From Patiriisocius sp047731265 (GTDB lineage: Bacteria > Bacteroidota > Bacteroidia > Flavobacteriales > Flavobacteriaceae), in the NCBI RefSeq assembly GCF_047731265.1, contig NZ_CP159835.1:372001-436000 (forward strand): a stretch of DNA of 64,000 nucleotides. Direction: 5' to 3'. Under the pieces are notes generated by a model. It did no database searches and had not been told where the DNA came from. It was given only the letters and a program-made list of their open reading frames with translations. Positions 1-8,651 of the stretch are shown here, piece after piece; position 1 is the stretch's first letter; every line of letters starts with the position of its first letter. The translations under genes and the position numbers were made by a program.

Positions 1-134
1 TCTGTGTACAGTTGTTTAAATTTATTTTCGTTAGTATGGCCTGGCTTGCGAGCTTCTGTTTCGCCGTCTTGGGCATGCGATACTCCTGCAACTAAAAAGA
101 GTAAGATTAAGGAATAAATTTTTGTCAATTTCAT
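1..134 (-). CDS. Secreted protein, N-terminal fragment (probable M1 family metallopeptidase)
   Basis: Only the first 44 codons are in the window; the gene runs off the left edge. The start ATG at 134 opens a clear signal peptide (MKLTKIYSLILLFLVAGVSH, then AQ), so the product is exported. The mature start reads DGETEARKPGHTNENKFKQL, which I associate from memory with flavobacterial M1-type zinc aminopeptidases (GHTNxNKFRQ near the N-terminus). The next gene upstream on the same strand is a DUF6702 protein, a neighbour I remember for this peptidase. The catalytic HExxH region is outside the window, so the family call is inference. Confidence 0.55.
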   Translation of the reverse strand, partial: MKLTKIYSLILLFLVAGVSHAQDGETEARKPGHTNENKFKQLYT

Positions 135-202
135 AATTATTTTTCGATTTTTTTAACTAATTTTTAAAAATACTTTTTTATTGTAGCTCTATTGGATATT
201 CA

Positions 203-703
203 TTAAAAGTTTAACAATCCTTTAGGGTTTGTTCTCTCTAATATTAGACTGCGCCTGTTTGAAGGTGTTTTAACGTGAATAATATTTTGTTGGTCCTCAA
301 AAAGATCCATTAAAATTTTATTCTCAATTTCCATTGCTTTTAGTTCTGATATACCTGTAACTTCAAAGTAGCATTTAACTTGATCTATATCCATTTCTTT
401 CCCTATGTAATGAAGAGAAACGGAAGCGCCATTTACTTTAATTTTTAGCTTTTTGAGAATGTACTCTTTTAAGTATTCTTCATCTTGAGCAGTTTCCTTT
501 TTTGTCCCAATATGAATTTCTTTAAGATGTCTTTCAGAAAGTGTTTTCTCTAAATCATCTACAAATATTTGTGTGATAATCTGGAGAGATTCTTTTTCTT
601 GTTTATATTCAATCTTGGTCACGCTAACAAAAAATTTATGCGCTGTGAAGGCAGCAGTTATTGAAAATATAACAGAGAGTATTAAAATTTTATGGATTCT
701 CAT
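203..703 (-). CDS. DUF6702 family protein
   Basis: A 166-residue protein with an N-terminal hydrophobic anchor or signal (MRIHKILILSVIFSITAAFT) followed by AHKFFVSVTKIEYKQEKESL. This AHKF(Y/F)VSVTxIEY start and the later QIFVDDLEKTL are what I recognise as DUF6702, a Bacteroidota family of unknown function, probably periplasmic. I chose the ATG at 703 because it begins directly at the signal peptide; an upstream ATG at 745 would add 14 unlikely residues. It sits between a probable M1 peptidase and carboxypeptidase-regulatory-like proteins, all on the minus strand, so they may be co-transcribed. Confidence 0.75.
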   Translation of the reverse strand: MRIHKILILSVIFSITAAFTAHKFFVSVTKIEYKQEKESLQIITQIFVDDLEKTLSERHLKEIHIGTKKETAQDEEYLKEYILKKLKIKVNGASVSLHYIGKEMDIDQVKCYFEVTGISELKAMEIENKILMDLFEDQQNIIHVKTPSNRRSLILERTNPKGLLNF

Positions 704-840
704 TAGGGCTAAGCTTTTGGTATTGTTTACGTTTGTTATTAACAATAGTTGTCAAGCCACTTATTAAAATGGTCTGAGTGTTTGTTTGATATTGATTTTT
801 ACAAAAAATGTTCCTTTTTGTATATTCGAAGAACAAAGGT

Positions 841-1602
841 CTAATTTCCTGTGTTTCGTTTGTTATAAATAACCGCATTTGTTTTAAAAATTGTTAAAAC
901 CCCATTGAAATTTTCATTTTTAAAATCACTTTGCAACGTGGAAGTTTCCATACAAAATAACAAAAACTCATAGGCTCTGTTTTGAGGAACCCCGTAGGCT
1001 TCTTCAAAAAACGCTGGTTCATAAGTTGCGAATATTTCTGCAATCCATTTATTTTGGACTTCCCATTTTCTTTTGGTCCGCAGTGTTTTGTAATATCCAG
1101 AAATATATTTGTAGAGCGCTTCAACATTTACTGTGTTTATGGTGACTACTCCACCTATAACCGGGGGGATTTTCTCCTCGGGTTCTCCTTTAAAACCAGG
1201 GATTCCTACATCATCAAAATTGAATGTATCTTCAGTTTTAATATTTTTTATGTCCTTTTCTATATTACCTGTGAGACCGTGACCTAAATACACTTCGTCA
1301 AGCTCATTAAGGACTTCAACCAGCGTTACTTCGATATATTTATAATCGTGGGCTTCTTTTTTAACCACCACTTTTTTAGGATAATACTTTACCGAAGAAA
1401 AAACCAAAGTGTCTTTTAACTTTGCTTCAATCTCAAAGTATCCATTCTCATTTGTCACCGCATTAAAACGAGACGTAGTATTAAGAATATGTATACCCTC
1501 AATATCTTCCGTATTTGTTAATTGGCCTTTAAGAAGTATTTCTTGAGCAAAAGACGTTGCACAAAATAATAGTGAGAAATATAAAAAGAATCTATTCCCC
1601 AA
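841..1602 (-). CDS. Carboxypeptidase-regulatory-like domain protein (paralogue 2)
   Basis: A 253-residue exported protein with a signal peptide ending in SFAQ. Residues about 22-95 form a CarboxypepD_reg-like beta-sandwich (LLKGQLTNTEDIEGIHILNT ... TNENGYFEIEAKLKDTLVFS), the domain also found at the N-terminus of TonB-dependent receptors. The rest has no domain I recognise. Its start lies 11 bases inside the end of the upstream gene, so translation is probably coupled. It resembles that neighbour in the order signal, regulatory-like domain, Asp/Glu-rich linker, so the two look like a tandem duplication. The function is unknown; an envelope role is inferred. Confidence 0.75.
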   Translation of the reverse strand: MGNRFFLYFSLLFCATSFAQEILLKGQLTNTEDIEGIHILNTTSRFNAVTNENGYFEIEAKLKDTLVFSSVKYYPKKVVVKKEAHDYKYIEVTLVEVLNELDEVYLGHGLTGNIEKDIKNIKTEDTFNFDDVGIPGFKGEPEEKIPPVIGGVVTINTVNVEALYKYISGYYKTLRTKRKWEVQNKWIAEIFATYEPAFFEEAYGVPQNRAYEFLLFCMETSTLQSDFKNENFNGVLTIFKTNAVIYNKRNTGN

Positions 1603-2413
1603 GTTGCTTCTTGTATTTTTTAGTTTGTTCTTTAAGATATGCTAACATCACTAATTCGTTTTCAACTTTTAAATATGATACTGGGAATTCACCTTCTTCT
1701 ACGAAGTATATAAAATCATTTGCGTTTTCATTGGAAATATTGAACAAGCTAAGCAAATCTTCATTGGTGTATCGCGCACGGAGGCTATTGGAAACCCTAT
1801 CCTTCTCAACGAGCTCTTGTTTAACACTTTTCTTTTTCTTTGACCCTAAAATAGCATTAGCAGCAAGCCCTAATAAAGAAACAAAATTAAACCCATTTTG
1901 TAACCCTCCATTATTTAGCGCATCTTCTGCATAATTTCCCTGTATAGCAGTTTGTCCATCTGGTGCGAATTCATAGTCAAATTCCATCTCTTCATAAGAA
2001 ACATCAAAATCATTAGGCACTGCGAACGTATCAATCCTTCCAACGTCAACAACAATATTACCGCTAAGATCATATGATCGTATCACTACGGTATCTAATT
2101 TATTAATGGTGGGATTTAGATAAATAGACACCTTTCCATTATCAACCACTCCCTTATCCACGATAGCTGTAAAGCCCGTAAACTGAATGGCAGTAATTTC
2201 TAACCTATCATTTTCAGCTACTGCTATTTCGAACGCCCCGTCTTCATTTGTGATGGTTCCTTTGCTAGAAGAGATATTAAAGACATGTATTCCTTCTATA
2301 TCTTCTCCCGAGGGCGCTGTTATTTTTCCTTGAATAAGAACACGGTCTACCTCCTGCCCTATTGCTATTGCACTCACTAAAAAACACAGTAAAATTAGTA
2401 ATAATCTTTTCAT
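1592..2413 (-). CDS. Carboxypeptidase-regulatory-like domain protein (paralogue 1)
   Basis: A 273-residue exported protein. Signal peptide residues 1-19 end at AIGQ, followed by a CarboxypepD_reg-like domain (IQGKITAPSGEDIEGIHVFN ... TNEDGAFEIAV) to about residue 105. The middle is acidic and the C-terminus is Lys/Glu-rich. It is the first gene of a minus-strand pair; its last 11 bases overlap the start of the paralogue. A -7-like TATCTTTA lies about 25 bases upstream (2438-2445). It is divergent from pepE. No enzymatic motif is visible, and I cannot name a specific role. Confidence 0.75.
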   Translation of the reverse strand: MKRLLLILLCFLVSAIAIGQEVDRVLIQGKITAPSGEDIEGIHVFNISSSKGTITNEDGAFEIAVAENDRLEITAIQFTGFTAIVDKGVVDNGKVSIYLNPTINKLDTVVIRSYDLSGNIVVDVGRIDTFAVPNDFDVSYEEMEFDYEFAPDGQTAIQGNYAEDALNNGGLQNGFNFVSLLGLAANAILGSKKKKSVKQELVEKDRVSNSLRARYTNEDLLSLFNISNENANDFIYFVEEGEFPVSYLKVENELVMLAYLKEQTKKYKKQLGE

Positions 2414-2511
2414 AAATGGTTGATTAAATTCACTACATAAAGATACAAATGTTCTTCATAATGGAACCGTTATTAGTTACATTTACACAAGAATCATTAC
2501 ACTAAATACGA

Positions 2512-3216
2512 ATGAAAAATCTAATTGTTGCAAGCACCTCTACCTGTTATAATGGTTCATATCTTGATTACCTTACTGAAACGCTCAAAGAACATTTTTC
2601 TGAGACCGAAGAAATATTATTTATTCCCTATGCGCGTCCTAGCGGAATTACGCACGACCAATACACCCAAAAAGTGGCAGATTATTTTAGTAAACTGAAT
2701 AAAACCGTAAGAGGAATACACACATTTGACAATGCAGAAAAAGCCATAAAAAATGCCAAAGGAATCTTTACAGGTGGAGGAAATACCTTTCTTTTAATTT
2801 CAGAATTATTCAAGAACAACATAATGGCTCCTTTGCGTGAAGTACTGCTAAACGGCACTCCGTATCTTGGAACTAGTGCAGGTAGTAACCTCTGCGGAAT
2901 CACCATGCAAAACACAAACGATATGCCCATTGTGTACCCATCTTCTTTTAAAACCTTGGGAGTGATACCCTGTAATATAAACGCCCATTATCTAGACCCT
3001 ATTGCAGATACTAAACACATGGGAGAAACAAGAGAAACCCGTATTAAAGAATTTCACACACAAAACACCATTCCTGTTTTAGGCTTGCGCGAAGGCAGTT
3101 GGATTGAAGTTAAAGGAGACACAATGGTCTTAAAAGGAGAACTCACTGCACGTATTTTTGAACAAGGGAAAGATGCCTATGAAGTACAAACAGAAAATCA
3201 AATTTTATTTGATTAA
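2512..3216 (+). CDS. pepE: Dipeptidase E (alpha-aspartyl dipeptidase, peptidase S51)
   Basis: A 234-residue cytoplasmic serine peptidase that releases N-terminal aspartate from dipeptides, useful for amino-acid salvage. The family hallmark is visible: GIFTGGGNTFLL (residues about 83-94), then GTSAGSN with the nucleophile Ser, and the following NAHYLDP and GLREGSW blocks. The length matches the family (about 230). It starts at the ATG at 2512. A -7-like TACATTTA lies about 30 bases upstream. It is transcribed alone or together with the M15 peptidase 110 bases downstream. Confidence 0.92.
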   Translation: MKNLIVASTSTCYNGSYLDYLTETLKEHFSETEEILFIPYARPSGITHDQYTQKVADYFSKLNKTVRGIHTFDNAEKAIKNAKGIFTGGGNTFLLISELFKNNIMAPLREVLLNGTPYLGTSAGSNLCGITMQNTNDMPIVYPSSFKTLGVIPCNINAHYLDPIADTKHMGETRETRIKEFHTQNTIPVLGLREGSWIEVKGDTMVLKGELTARIFEQGKDAYEVQTENQILFD

Positions 3217-3329
3217 AATAACGTTATTCTGCTACAAGGAACAAAAAAAAGCCCGGCTTTTACAAAATTATTATTGCTGTTAAAATGTTAAATATTAATG
3301 ATAATTTTAAAGTAGCTCAACCCTATAAA

Positions 3330-4070
3330 ATGAAAATAAACACGTTTATAAAATCCATAACCTTCATAGGACTTGTATCTGGTATCGTATCGCTAACATC
3401 TTTTATGGCTATAAGCCAAGATTTTACAAGAAATCAGCTCATTGGAAAAGAAAACTCCGCTATTGTTGGAGACAGTTACACTTCAAAGATGCATAAGGAA
3501 GCAAAGTCTGCATTCTTAAGAATGAAAGTTGAAGCTGAAAAACAAGGAATACAAATTGAAATCGTATCTGCCTACCGAAGTTTTCAAAGACAAAAAGAGA
3601 TCTACGAAGGAAAATACAACCGCTTTACAAAGCAGGGATTAGAACCATTAGCTGCTATTGAAAAAATTACAGAATACTCTACCATACCAGGAACCTCTCG
3701 CCATCATTGGGGAACCGATATTGATATTATAGACAGCAACGCTCCAAGACCAAAAAGCGTTTTACAAGCAGACAATTTTCACGGAACAGGCCCTTATTGT
3801 AAACTAAAAGATTGGCTAAATGAACATGCTGAATCTTTTGGGTTTTATGAAGTATACACAAACAATGAAAACCGAAAAGGGTTTGAATATGAACCTTGGC
3901 ATTTTACCTATGCACCGGTTTCAATACCTATGCTAGAAGCTTATAAAAAATTGGATGTGAAAAAAATTTTAGAAGAAGAAAATCTTTTAGGCAGTGAGTA
4001 CTTTACAACTCAATTTATTGACAAATATCGAATGCAAAATATTCTAGATATCAATCCAAAATTACTATAG
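3330..4070 (+). CDS. D-alanyl-D-alanine carboxypeptidase, M15 family (VanY-like)
   Basis: An exported zinc peptidase of 246 residues from the ATG at 3330, which begins directly at the signal peptide (MKINTFIKSITFIGLVSGIV, ending near AISQ); an in-frame ATG at 3285 would put 15 polar residues in front. Peptidase M15B motifs are clear: SAYRSFQRQKEIYEGK, then SRHHWGTDIDI with the zinc ligands His and Asp, and EPWHFTY with the catalytic Glu and third ligand His. It probably trims peptidoglycan stem peptides in the periplasm. A strong hairpin follows at 4086. The exact substrate cannot be told from the sequence. Confidence 0.88.
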   Translation: MKINTFIKSITFIGLVSGIVSLTSFMAISQDFTRNQLIGKENSAIVGDSYTSKMHKEAKSAFLRMKVEAEKQGIQIEIVSAYRSFQRQKEIYEGKYNRFTKQGLEPLAAIEKITEYSTIPGTSRHHWGTDIDIIDSNAPRPKSVLQADNFHGTGPYCKLKDWLNEHAESFGFYEVYTNNENRKGFEYEPWHFTYAPVSIPMLEAYKKLDVKKILEEENLLGSEYFTTQFIDKYRMQNILDINPKLL

Positions 4071-4085
4071 AATTTTAAAAATAAA

Positions 4086-4117
4086 ATTGCCCAAAACTTA
4101 ACTTTGGGCGATTTTTA
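4086..4117. terminator. Bidirectional intrinsic terminator
   Basis: A 10-base stem (ATTGCCCAAA / TTTGGGCGAT, one G-T pair) with a 7-base loop is followed by a T run, and by A-rich sequence on the other side. It lies between the convergent M15 peptidase and ankyrin genes. Confidence 0.8.
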
Positions 4118-4140
4118 ATAGTTGAATAAAATCTTTGCGA

Positions 4141-4518
4141 TTAAGAGCTTTTTAGCAAGGCTAAAACGTCTTTAGCATTAGATAACTCCGCGTATTTTTT
4201 TGCAGTATACCCTTTATCAGATTTGCTTTTTGTGTTTGCTCCAGCGTCTATAAGAGATTTCATGATGCCTACTCTATTATATCTGGCAGCATAATGCACA
4301 GGAAACATCCCATTAGATTTTTTTTCTAAATCGGCCCCTAATTCCAGTAATTTATTAACTCCTTCTATATCGCCTTTTGCAATGGCGAGGCAAAGAGGAG
4401 AAATTTTTACTTTGTAAATAATCTCAATGGCTGTTGAAGTTTCAGACGTGTTGTTTGCTTGTAGATTTGTAAAACCAAATAATACAGCTGCTAATAATAA
4501 TACGATTGTTTTTTTCAT
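4141..4518 (-). CDS. Exported ankyrin-repeat protein
   Basis: A 125-residue protein with a signal peptide (MKKTIVLLLAAVLFGFTNLQ, cleavage near AN). It then has about two and a half ankyrin repeats: PLCLAIAKGDIEGVNKLLELGADL, MFPVHYAARYNRVGIMKSLIDAGANT and KGYTAKKYAELSNAKDVLALL. These are protein-binding helices, so a periplasmic interaction role is likely, but no partner is indicated. It is a single gene, convergent with the M15 peptidase and sharing its terminator. Confidence 0.85.
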   Translation of the reverse strand: MKKTIVLLLAAVLFGFTNLQANNTSETSTAIEIIYKVKISPLCLAIAKGDIEGVNKLLELGADLEKKSNGMFPVHYAARYNRVGIMKSLIDAGANTKSKSDKGYTAKKYAELSNAKDVLALLKSS

Positions 4519-4682
4519 GATGAATGAATTTTTAAATTAAATTGATTACTTAAAAGACGCCTATCTTCCTGTTTTGTTACTGCTAAATATTTTTTTGTGA
4601 TGATTTTAACCTCACTGAGAACTTATTTTTGAAAATTAAAAAATACCTATTGCTGGGTATTTTTTACCTCTATAAAACTCAA

Positions 4683-4690
4683 TATCTTTG
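4683..4690 (+). promoter_or_regulatory. Promoter -7 element
   Basis: TATCTTTG matches the Bacteroidota -7 consensus TAnnTTTG, 26 bases before the lipocalin-like gene. No TTG at the expected -33 spacing is visible. Confidence 0.5.
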
Positions 4691-4716
4691 GCGTATAACT
4701 TAAAAACCAATTAAAT

Positions 4717-5136
4717 ATGAAAAAAATTATCCTTTGCCTTTTGGCTTGTACTTTAATCTTCACCTCTTGTAATGATGATGATGATAATGATGACACTTCA
4801 ACAAACCAAGCCAATATTCTAGGAAATTGGCAATTATCCAGCGAAACCTCAAATGGAGAAGCTACAACCCTTACTGATTGCGAGCTACAAGATTTTTTAT
4901 TGTTTGAAAGTAATGGAAATCTAACCAACACCTACAAATACGGAGATAATTGCGAGATAACCGAAACGACAATTTTAACCTATAGTATAAGTGGCAACAA
5001 CATGACCCTTAATTTTGAGGATGAATCTAACACAGCAGAGATTACAACCTTAAATGCTACTTCCTTGACTCTGAAATTTGTAGAAGAAGAATCTGAGGGA
5101 ACCGACATTGGAACCTTAACGTTTACAAAGCAATAA
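4717..5136 (+). CDS. Lipocalin-like lipoprotein
   Basis: A 139-residue lipoprotein. The signal peptide MKKIILCLLACTLIFTSC ends in a lipobox Cys, followed by an Asp-rich stretch (NDDDDNDD). The mature part has the lipocalin-like pattern of flavobacterial lipoproteins: ILGNWQLSSETSNGEA near its start, then alternating short beta strands (YKYGDNCEITETTILTYSIS, NNMTLNFEDESN) ending in GTLTFTKQ. The ligand is unknown. It is monocistronic, with a -7 element upstream and a hairpin downstream. Confidence 0.8.
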   Translation: MKKIILCLLACTLIFTSCNDDDDNDDTSTNQANILGNWQLSSETSNGEATTLTDCELQDFLLFESNGNLTNTYKYGDNCEITETTILTYSISGNNMTLNFEDESNTAEITTLNATSLTLKFVEEESEGTDIGTLTFTKQ

Positions 5137-5157
5137 CACTTCACATCATTCACTTCT

Positions 5158-5194
5158 AAAACCTTTGCTTTAATTATAAGTGAAGGTTTTTTTT
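5158..5194 (+). terminator. Intrinsic terminator
   Basis: AAAACCTT pairs with AAGGTTTT (5158-5165 with 5183-5190), followed by a run of T. It closes the lipocalin-like gene. Confidence 0.65.
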
Positions 5195-5202
5195 GTTCTT
5201 AG

Positions 5203-5210
5203 TATCTTTG
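5203..5210 (+). promoter_or_regulatory. Promoter -7 element of gpmI
   Basis: TATCTTTG, 16 bases before the gpmI ATG, matches TAnnTTTG exactly. A -33 TTG is not found at 17-23 bases. Confidence 0.55.
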
Positions 5211-5226
5211 CATTTAATTAAAAGCT

Positions 5227-6741
5227 ATGAACAAAAACGTACTCCTTCTTATTCTCGATGGTTGGGGAATCACCCAAGACACTTCAGTTTCAGCACCAGC
5301 ACAAGCTAAAACACCTTTTATAGACTCTCTTTTCAAACACTACCCGAGTGCCCAATTATTAACTCACGGTATGAGTGTTGGATTGCCTGAGGGTCAAATG
5401 GGGAATAGCGAAGTGGGACATATGAATCTGGGAGCAGGTCGCATAGTGTACCAAGATTTAGCAAAAGTAAATGTAGCAATTGAAAATAAAACGCTGCACA
5501 ATGAGCCCGTTCTGAAAGCCGCATTTGACTATGCTAAAAACAATAATAAAAAGATTCATTTTATTGGACTGGTTTCAGATGGAGGTGTTCACAGCCATAT
5601 AAATCACTTAAAAGGTTTACTAACCGCAGCAGCCAAAAAAGGGCTTGATAATGTTTTTGTTCACGCGTTCACAGATGGTCGTGATGTAGATCCAAAGTCT
5701 GGCATTAATCACATCAAGGACTTACAAACTCACATGGAAGAAACCACTGGAAAAATAGCCTCCGTAATTGGTCGTTATTATGCTATGGATCGAGATCATA
5801 GGTGGGAGCGTGTCCAAAAAGCCTACGACTTACTTTGCCGCGCAAAAGGAACAGAAACCTCCAACATCATCCACAGTATTAGAAAAAGCTATGAAAATAA
5901 CATTACAGATGAATTCATAGAACCTCATGTTGTAACTGAAAACAATAAGCCCGTTGCTAAAATAAAGGCCGAAGACGTAGTTATATTTTTCAATTTTAGA
6001 ACAGATCGCGGTCGTGAATTAACCGAAGTTTTGACGCAAAAAAATCATCCAGATTTTAGAATGAAAACAATACCACTTCATTTTGTTACAATGACGAATT
6101 ATGATGATTCATTTAAAAACATTAATGTTATCTACAATAAAGAAAATCTCACCGAAACCTTGGGAGAGGTTTTAGAAAAAAACAATAAAACACAAATAAG
6201 AATTGCCGAAACTGAAAAGTATCCACACGTAACATTTTTCTTTAATGGCGGGCGTGAAACTCCTTTTGTAGGCGAAAAAAGACTTCTTTGCCCATCTCCA
6301 AAAGTAGCTACTTATGACCTACAACCAGAGATGAGTGCTTTTGAGATACGTGATAAAATTATTCCGGAAATCGAAAACAAAACTGCTAATTTCATATGTC
6401 TCAACTTTGCCAACCCAGATATGGTAGGCCACACAGGAGTCTTAAGTGCAGCTATCAAAGCTTGTGAAACTGTTGATACGTGCACAAAGACAATTATAGA
6501 AAAAGCTTTAGACAACAACTACACCACTATAATAATTGCAGATCATGGCAATAGTGAAACGATGCGGAATCCAGATGGATCTCCAAACACTGCTCATACT
6601 ATAAATCCAGTCCCAATTATTGTAGTTGATCCGGAAGTTAAAAAGGTAAAAAACGGAATTTTAGGAGATATTGCTCCAACAATCTTAAAGTTAATGGGTA
6701 TAGAAAAACCAGATGTAATGACCCAAAACTCATTGGTATAA
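5227..6741 (+). CDS. gpmI: 2,3-bisphosphoglycerate-independent phosphoglycerate mutase
   Basis: A 504-residue cytoplasmic Mn-dependent enzyme that interconverts 3- and 2-phosphoglycerate in glycolysis and gluconeogenesis. Full family length. Visible motifs are LLILDGWGI (metal-binding Asp) at the N-terminus, MGNSEVGHMNLGAGR with the phosphorylated Ser, GLVSDGGVHSH, FTDGRDVDP, YAMDRDHRWER, FRTDRGRELT, and the second metal site NPDMVGHTG ... IIADHGNSE. It is the first gene of a forward cluster; the thioredoxin-like lipoprotein begins 12 bases after its stop. Confidence 0.97.
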   Translation: MNKNVLLLILDGWGITQDTSVSAPAQAKTPFIDSLFKHYPSAQLLTHGMSVGLPEGQMGNSEVGHMNLGAGRIVYQDLAKVNVAIENKTLHNEPVLKAAFDYAKNNNKKIHFIGLVSDGGVHSHINHLKGLLTAAAKKGLDNVFVHAFTDGRDVDPKSGINHIKDLQTHMEETTGKIASVIGRYYAMDRDHRWERVQKAYDLLCRAKGTETSNIIHSIRKSYENNITDEFIEPHVVTENNKPVAKIKAEDVVIFFNFRTDRGRELTEVLTQKNHPDFRMKTIPLHFVTMTNYDDSFKNINVIYNKENLTETLGEVLEKNNKTQIRIAETEKYPHVTFFFNGGRETPFVGEKRLLCPSPKVATYDLQPEMSAFEIRDKIIPEIENKTANFICLNFANPDMVGHTGVLSAAIKACETVDTCTKTIIEKALDNNYTTIIIADHGNSETMRNPDGSPNTAHTINPVPIIVVDPEVKKVKNGILGDIAPTILKLMGIEKPDVMTQNSLV

Positions 6742-6753
6742 AAAAATTTAAAT

Positions 6754-7368
6754 ATGAAAATAAAAACACACTTAATCATTGCATTAGTAGCATCCCAAAG
6801 TTTTTTACTGAATGGATGCAAGGATAAAGAAAACAATAAAACAGAAGCCATTGAAAAAACTTCAGAAGAAATTCCTTTTGACCAATGGAATACAATGATT
6901 GATGATCCAGAAAACGAAGGAAAAAAAATGTTTATTGGACGCGTTACTCACAAAGGCTTTATGGAAAATAAGGTGATTTTTGATTGGATGCTCGAAGGTT
7001 TTATGGACGCAAAGCCTAAACCGTCTACTGTCGTTGAACTCAGAAAACTGCTCGAGGGGGTAACCATTAAGTTCTTTATGGGGACTTGGTGCGAAGATAG
7101 TCAACGTGAAATCCCAAGATTGTTTAAGACTTTACAAATTATAAACTACGATTTTGACACCGTAGAAATGTATGCAATGTCACACGATAAAGATACCCCT
7201 GAGGGCTATGAGAGAGGATTTAATATCGAGTATGTTCCAACCATTATTTTTTATAAAGACGGAAAAGAGCTCAATCGCATTGTGGAGTCCACACATGGAG
7301 AATATCTTGAAGATGATATGACAACTATTTTAAGTGGAGAACCCTACACACCAATGTATGCAGATTAG
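6754..7368 (+). CDS. Thioredoxin-fold lipoprotein
   Basis: A 204-residue protein with a lipoprotein-type signal (MKIKTHLIIALVASQSFLLN, then GCKDKE), so it is probably anchored in the envelope. The core at about residues 100-190 is thioredoxin-like: IKFFMGTWCEDSQREIPRLF has the active-site position as WCEDS rather than CxxC, so only one of the two Cys remains, and YVPTIIFYKDGKEL carries the cis-Pro loop. With one Cys it cannot act as a classical dithiol oxidoreductase; a monothiol, binding or isomerase-type role is possible. It is co-directional with gpmI (12-base gap). Confidence 0.82.
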   Translation: MKIKTHLIIALVASQSFLLNGCKDKENNKTEAIEKTSEEIPFDQWNTMIDDPENEGKKMFIGRVTHKGFMENKVIFDWMLEGFMDAKPKPSTVVELRKLLEGVTIKFFMGTWCEDSQREIPRLFKTLQIINYDFDTVEMYAMSHDKDTPEGYERGFNIEYVPTIIFYKDGKELNRIVESTHGEYLEDDMTTILSGEPYTPMYAD

Positions 7369-7423
7369 TTACTAGCTTCGAATAAATTCTTTGTAATTTT
7401 AAACCCATATTTAAGGCAATAAT

Positions 7424-7822
7424 ATGCACAATACGCTAAAAATAGCAGTAGATTTTGATGGAACCATTGTAAAAGATGCGTACCCAAAAATTGGTAAACC
7501 CGTCATTTTTGCGTTTGACACGCTCAAAAGATTTCAAGAAAAAGGACATCGTCTTATATTATGGACCTATCGAAGTGGGAAAGCACTTGACGACGCCGTG
7601 AGTTTTTGCGAAAGTAACGGAGTCAAGTTTTACGCAGTAAACAAAAGTTTTCCGGAAGAAATTTTGGATCCTAAACTAAGTCGAAAAATAGATGCAGATG
7701 TTTTTATTGATGATAGAAATATAGGCGGAATGAAAAGCTGGGGAGAAATCTATCAAGAAATTACTGGCGATAGCAAAGTCAAAGCAACACCTCCTAAAAA
7801 GAAGAATTGGTTTAAATTTTAA
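7424..7822 (+). CDS. HAD-superfamily phosphatase, BT0820 type
   Basis: A 132-residue cytoplasmic protein with the HAD signature: motif I IAVDFDGTIV (nucleophile and acid Asp), motif II in LILWTYRSG, and the terminal acidic motif DVFIDDRNIGG. Length and sequence fit the small BT0820-like hydrolases common in Bacteroidota. These have no large cap and act on small phosphorylated substrates. The natural substrate is not known to me. The C-terminus is Lys-rich (KATPPKKKNWFKF). It precedes map by 9 bases and is probably in the same operon. Confidence 0.88.
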   Translation: MHNTLKIAVDFDGTIVKDAYPKIGKPVIFAFDTLKRFQEKGHRLILWTYRSGKALDDAVSFCESNGVKFYAVNKSFPEEILDPKLSRKIDADVFIDDRNIGGMKSWGEIYQEITGDSKVKATPPKKKNWFKF

Positions 7823-7831
7823 ACACCTATA

Positions 7832-8650
7832 ATGATTATTACTAAAACCCGAGAAGAAATAGCGTTAATGCGAGAAGCCGCCTTAGTAGTTTCAAAGACA
7901 TTAGGAATGCTAGCAGAAGAAGTTAAAGTTGGAATTACTACCAACAAGTTAAATACCCTTGCTGAAGACTTTATTCGTTCTCAGGATGCTGTACCCGGGT
8001 TTTTAGGATTGTATGATTGCCCATCTACCTTGCTCACCAGTGTAAACGAAGCTGTGGTACATGGTTTACCTACAGATATACCATTAAAAGAAGGTGACAT
8101 AGTAAGTATAGATTGTGGCGCTATCAAACACGGGTTTTATGGGGATCATGCCTATACTTTTGAAATTGGTGAAGTAGCTCCAGAAACTAAAAAATTACTT
8201 CAGATAACTAAAGAATCACTTTATATAGGGATTGAGCAATTAATTAGCGGAAATCGTGTGGGAGATGTAGGTTTTGCGATTCAACAATATTGCGAGCAAC
8301 ACGGGTATGGTGTTGTTAGAGAACTTGTAGGTCACGGTCTAGGAAGAAAAATGCACGAAGATCCAGAAATGCCCAATTATGGTCGCCGTGGTCGAGGCAA
8401 AAAATTTATCGAAGGTATGACCGTTGCTATTGAACCCATGATAAACCTAGGCACACGAAGAATAACACAACTTCCTGATGGGTGGACAATCGTAACACAA
8501 GACGCAAAACCAAGTGCCCACTTTGAGCACAATATTGCCATCGTTAATGGAAAACCAGAACTGCTTTCGACTTTTGCATACGTGTATCAAGCGTTGGGAA
8601 TAGAAAGCAATGAAGAAGAAAGATTTAGAATGAATGCTTTAGTGCTATAG
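7832..8650 (+). CDS. map: Type I methionine aminopeptidase
   Basis: A 272-residue cytoplasmic metallopeptidase that removes the initiator Met from new proteins. The five metal ligands sit in recognisable blocks: VSIDCGAIKHGFYGDHAYTF (two Asp), ELVGHGLGRKMHEDP (His), TVAIEPMINLG (Glu) and SAHFEHNIAI (Glu). The length is normal for type Ia enzymes. The start ATG is 9 bases after the HAD gene, and the methyltransferase begins one base after the stop, so translation of this set is likely coupled. Confidence 0.97.
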   Translation: MIITKTREEIALMREAALVVSKTLGMLAEEVKVGITTNKLNTLAEDFIRSQDAVPGFLGLYDCPSTLLTSVNEAVVHGLPTDIPLKEGDIVSIDCGAIKHGFYGDHAYTFEIGEVAPETKKLLQITKESLYIGIEQLISGNRVGDVGFAIQQYCEQHGYGVVRELVGHGLGRKMHEDPEMPNYGRRGRGKKFIEGMTVAIEPMINLGTRRITQLPDGWTIVTQDAKPSAHFEHNIAIVNGKPELLSTFAYVYQALGIESNEEERFRMNALVL

Positions 8651-8651
8651 G

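Noticed and set aside
3241..3262. A-rich palindrome AAAAGCCCGGCTTTT after pepE as a terminator
   Set aside because: The centre leaves almost no loop, so a stable hairpin is doubtful.
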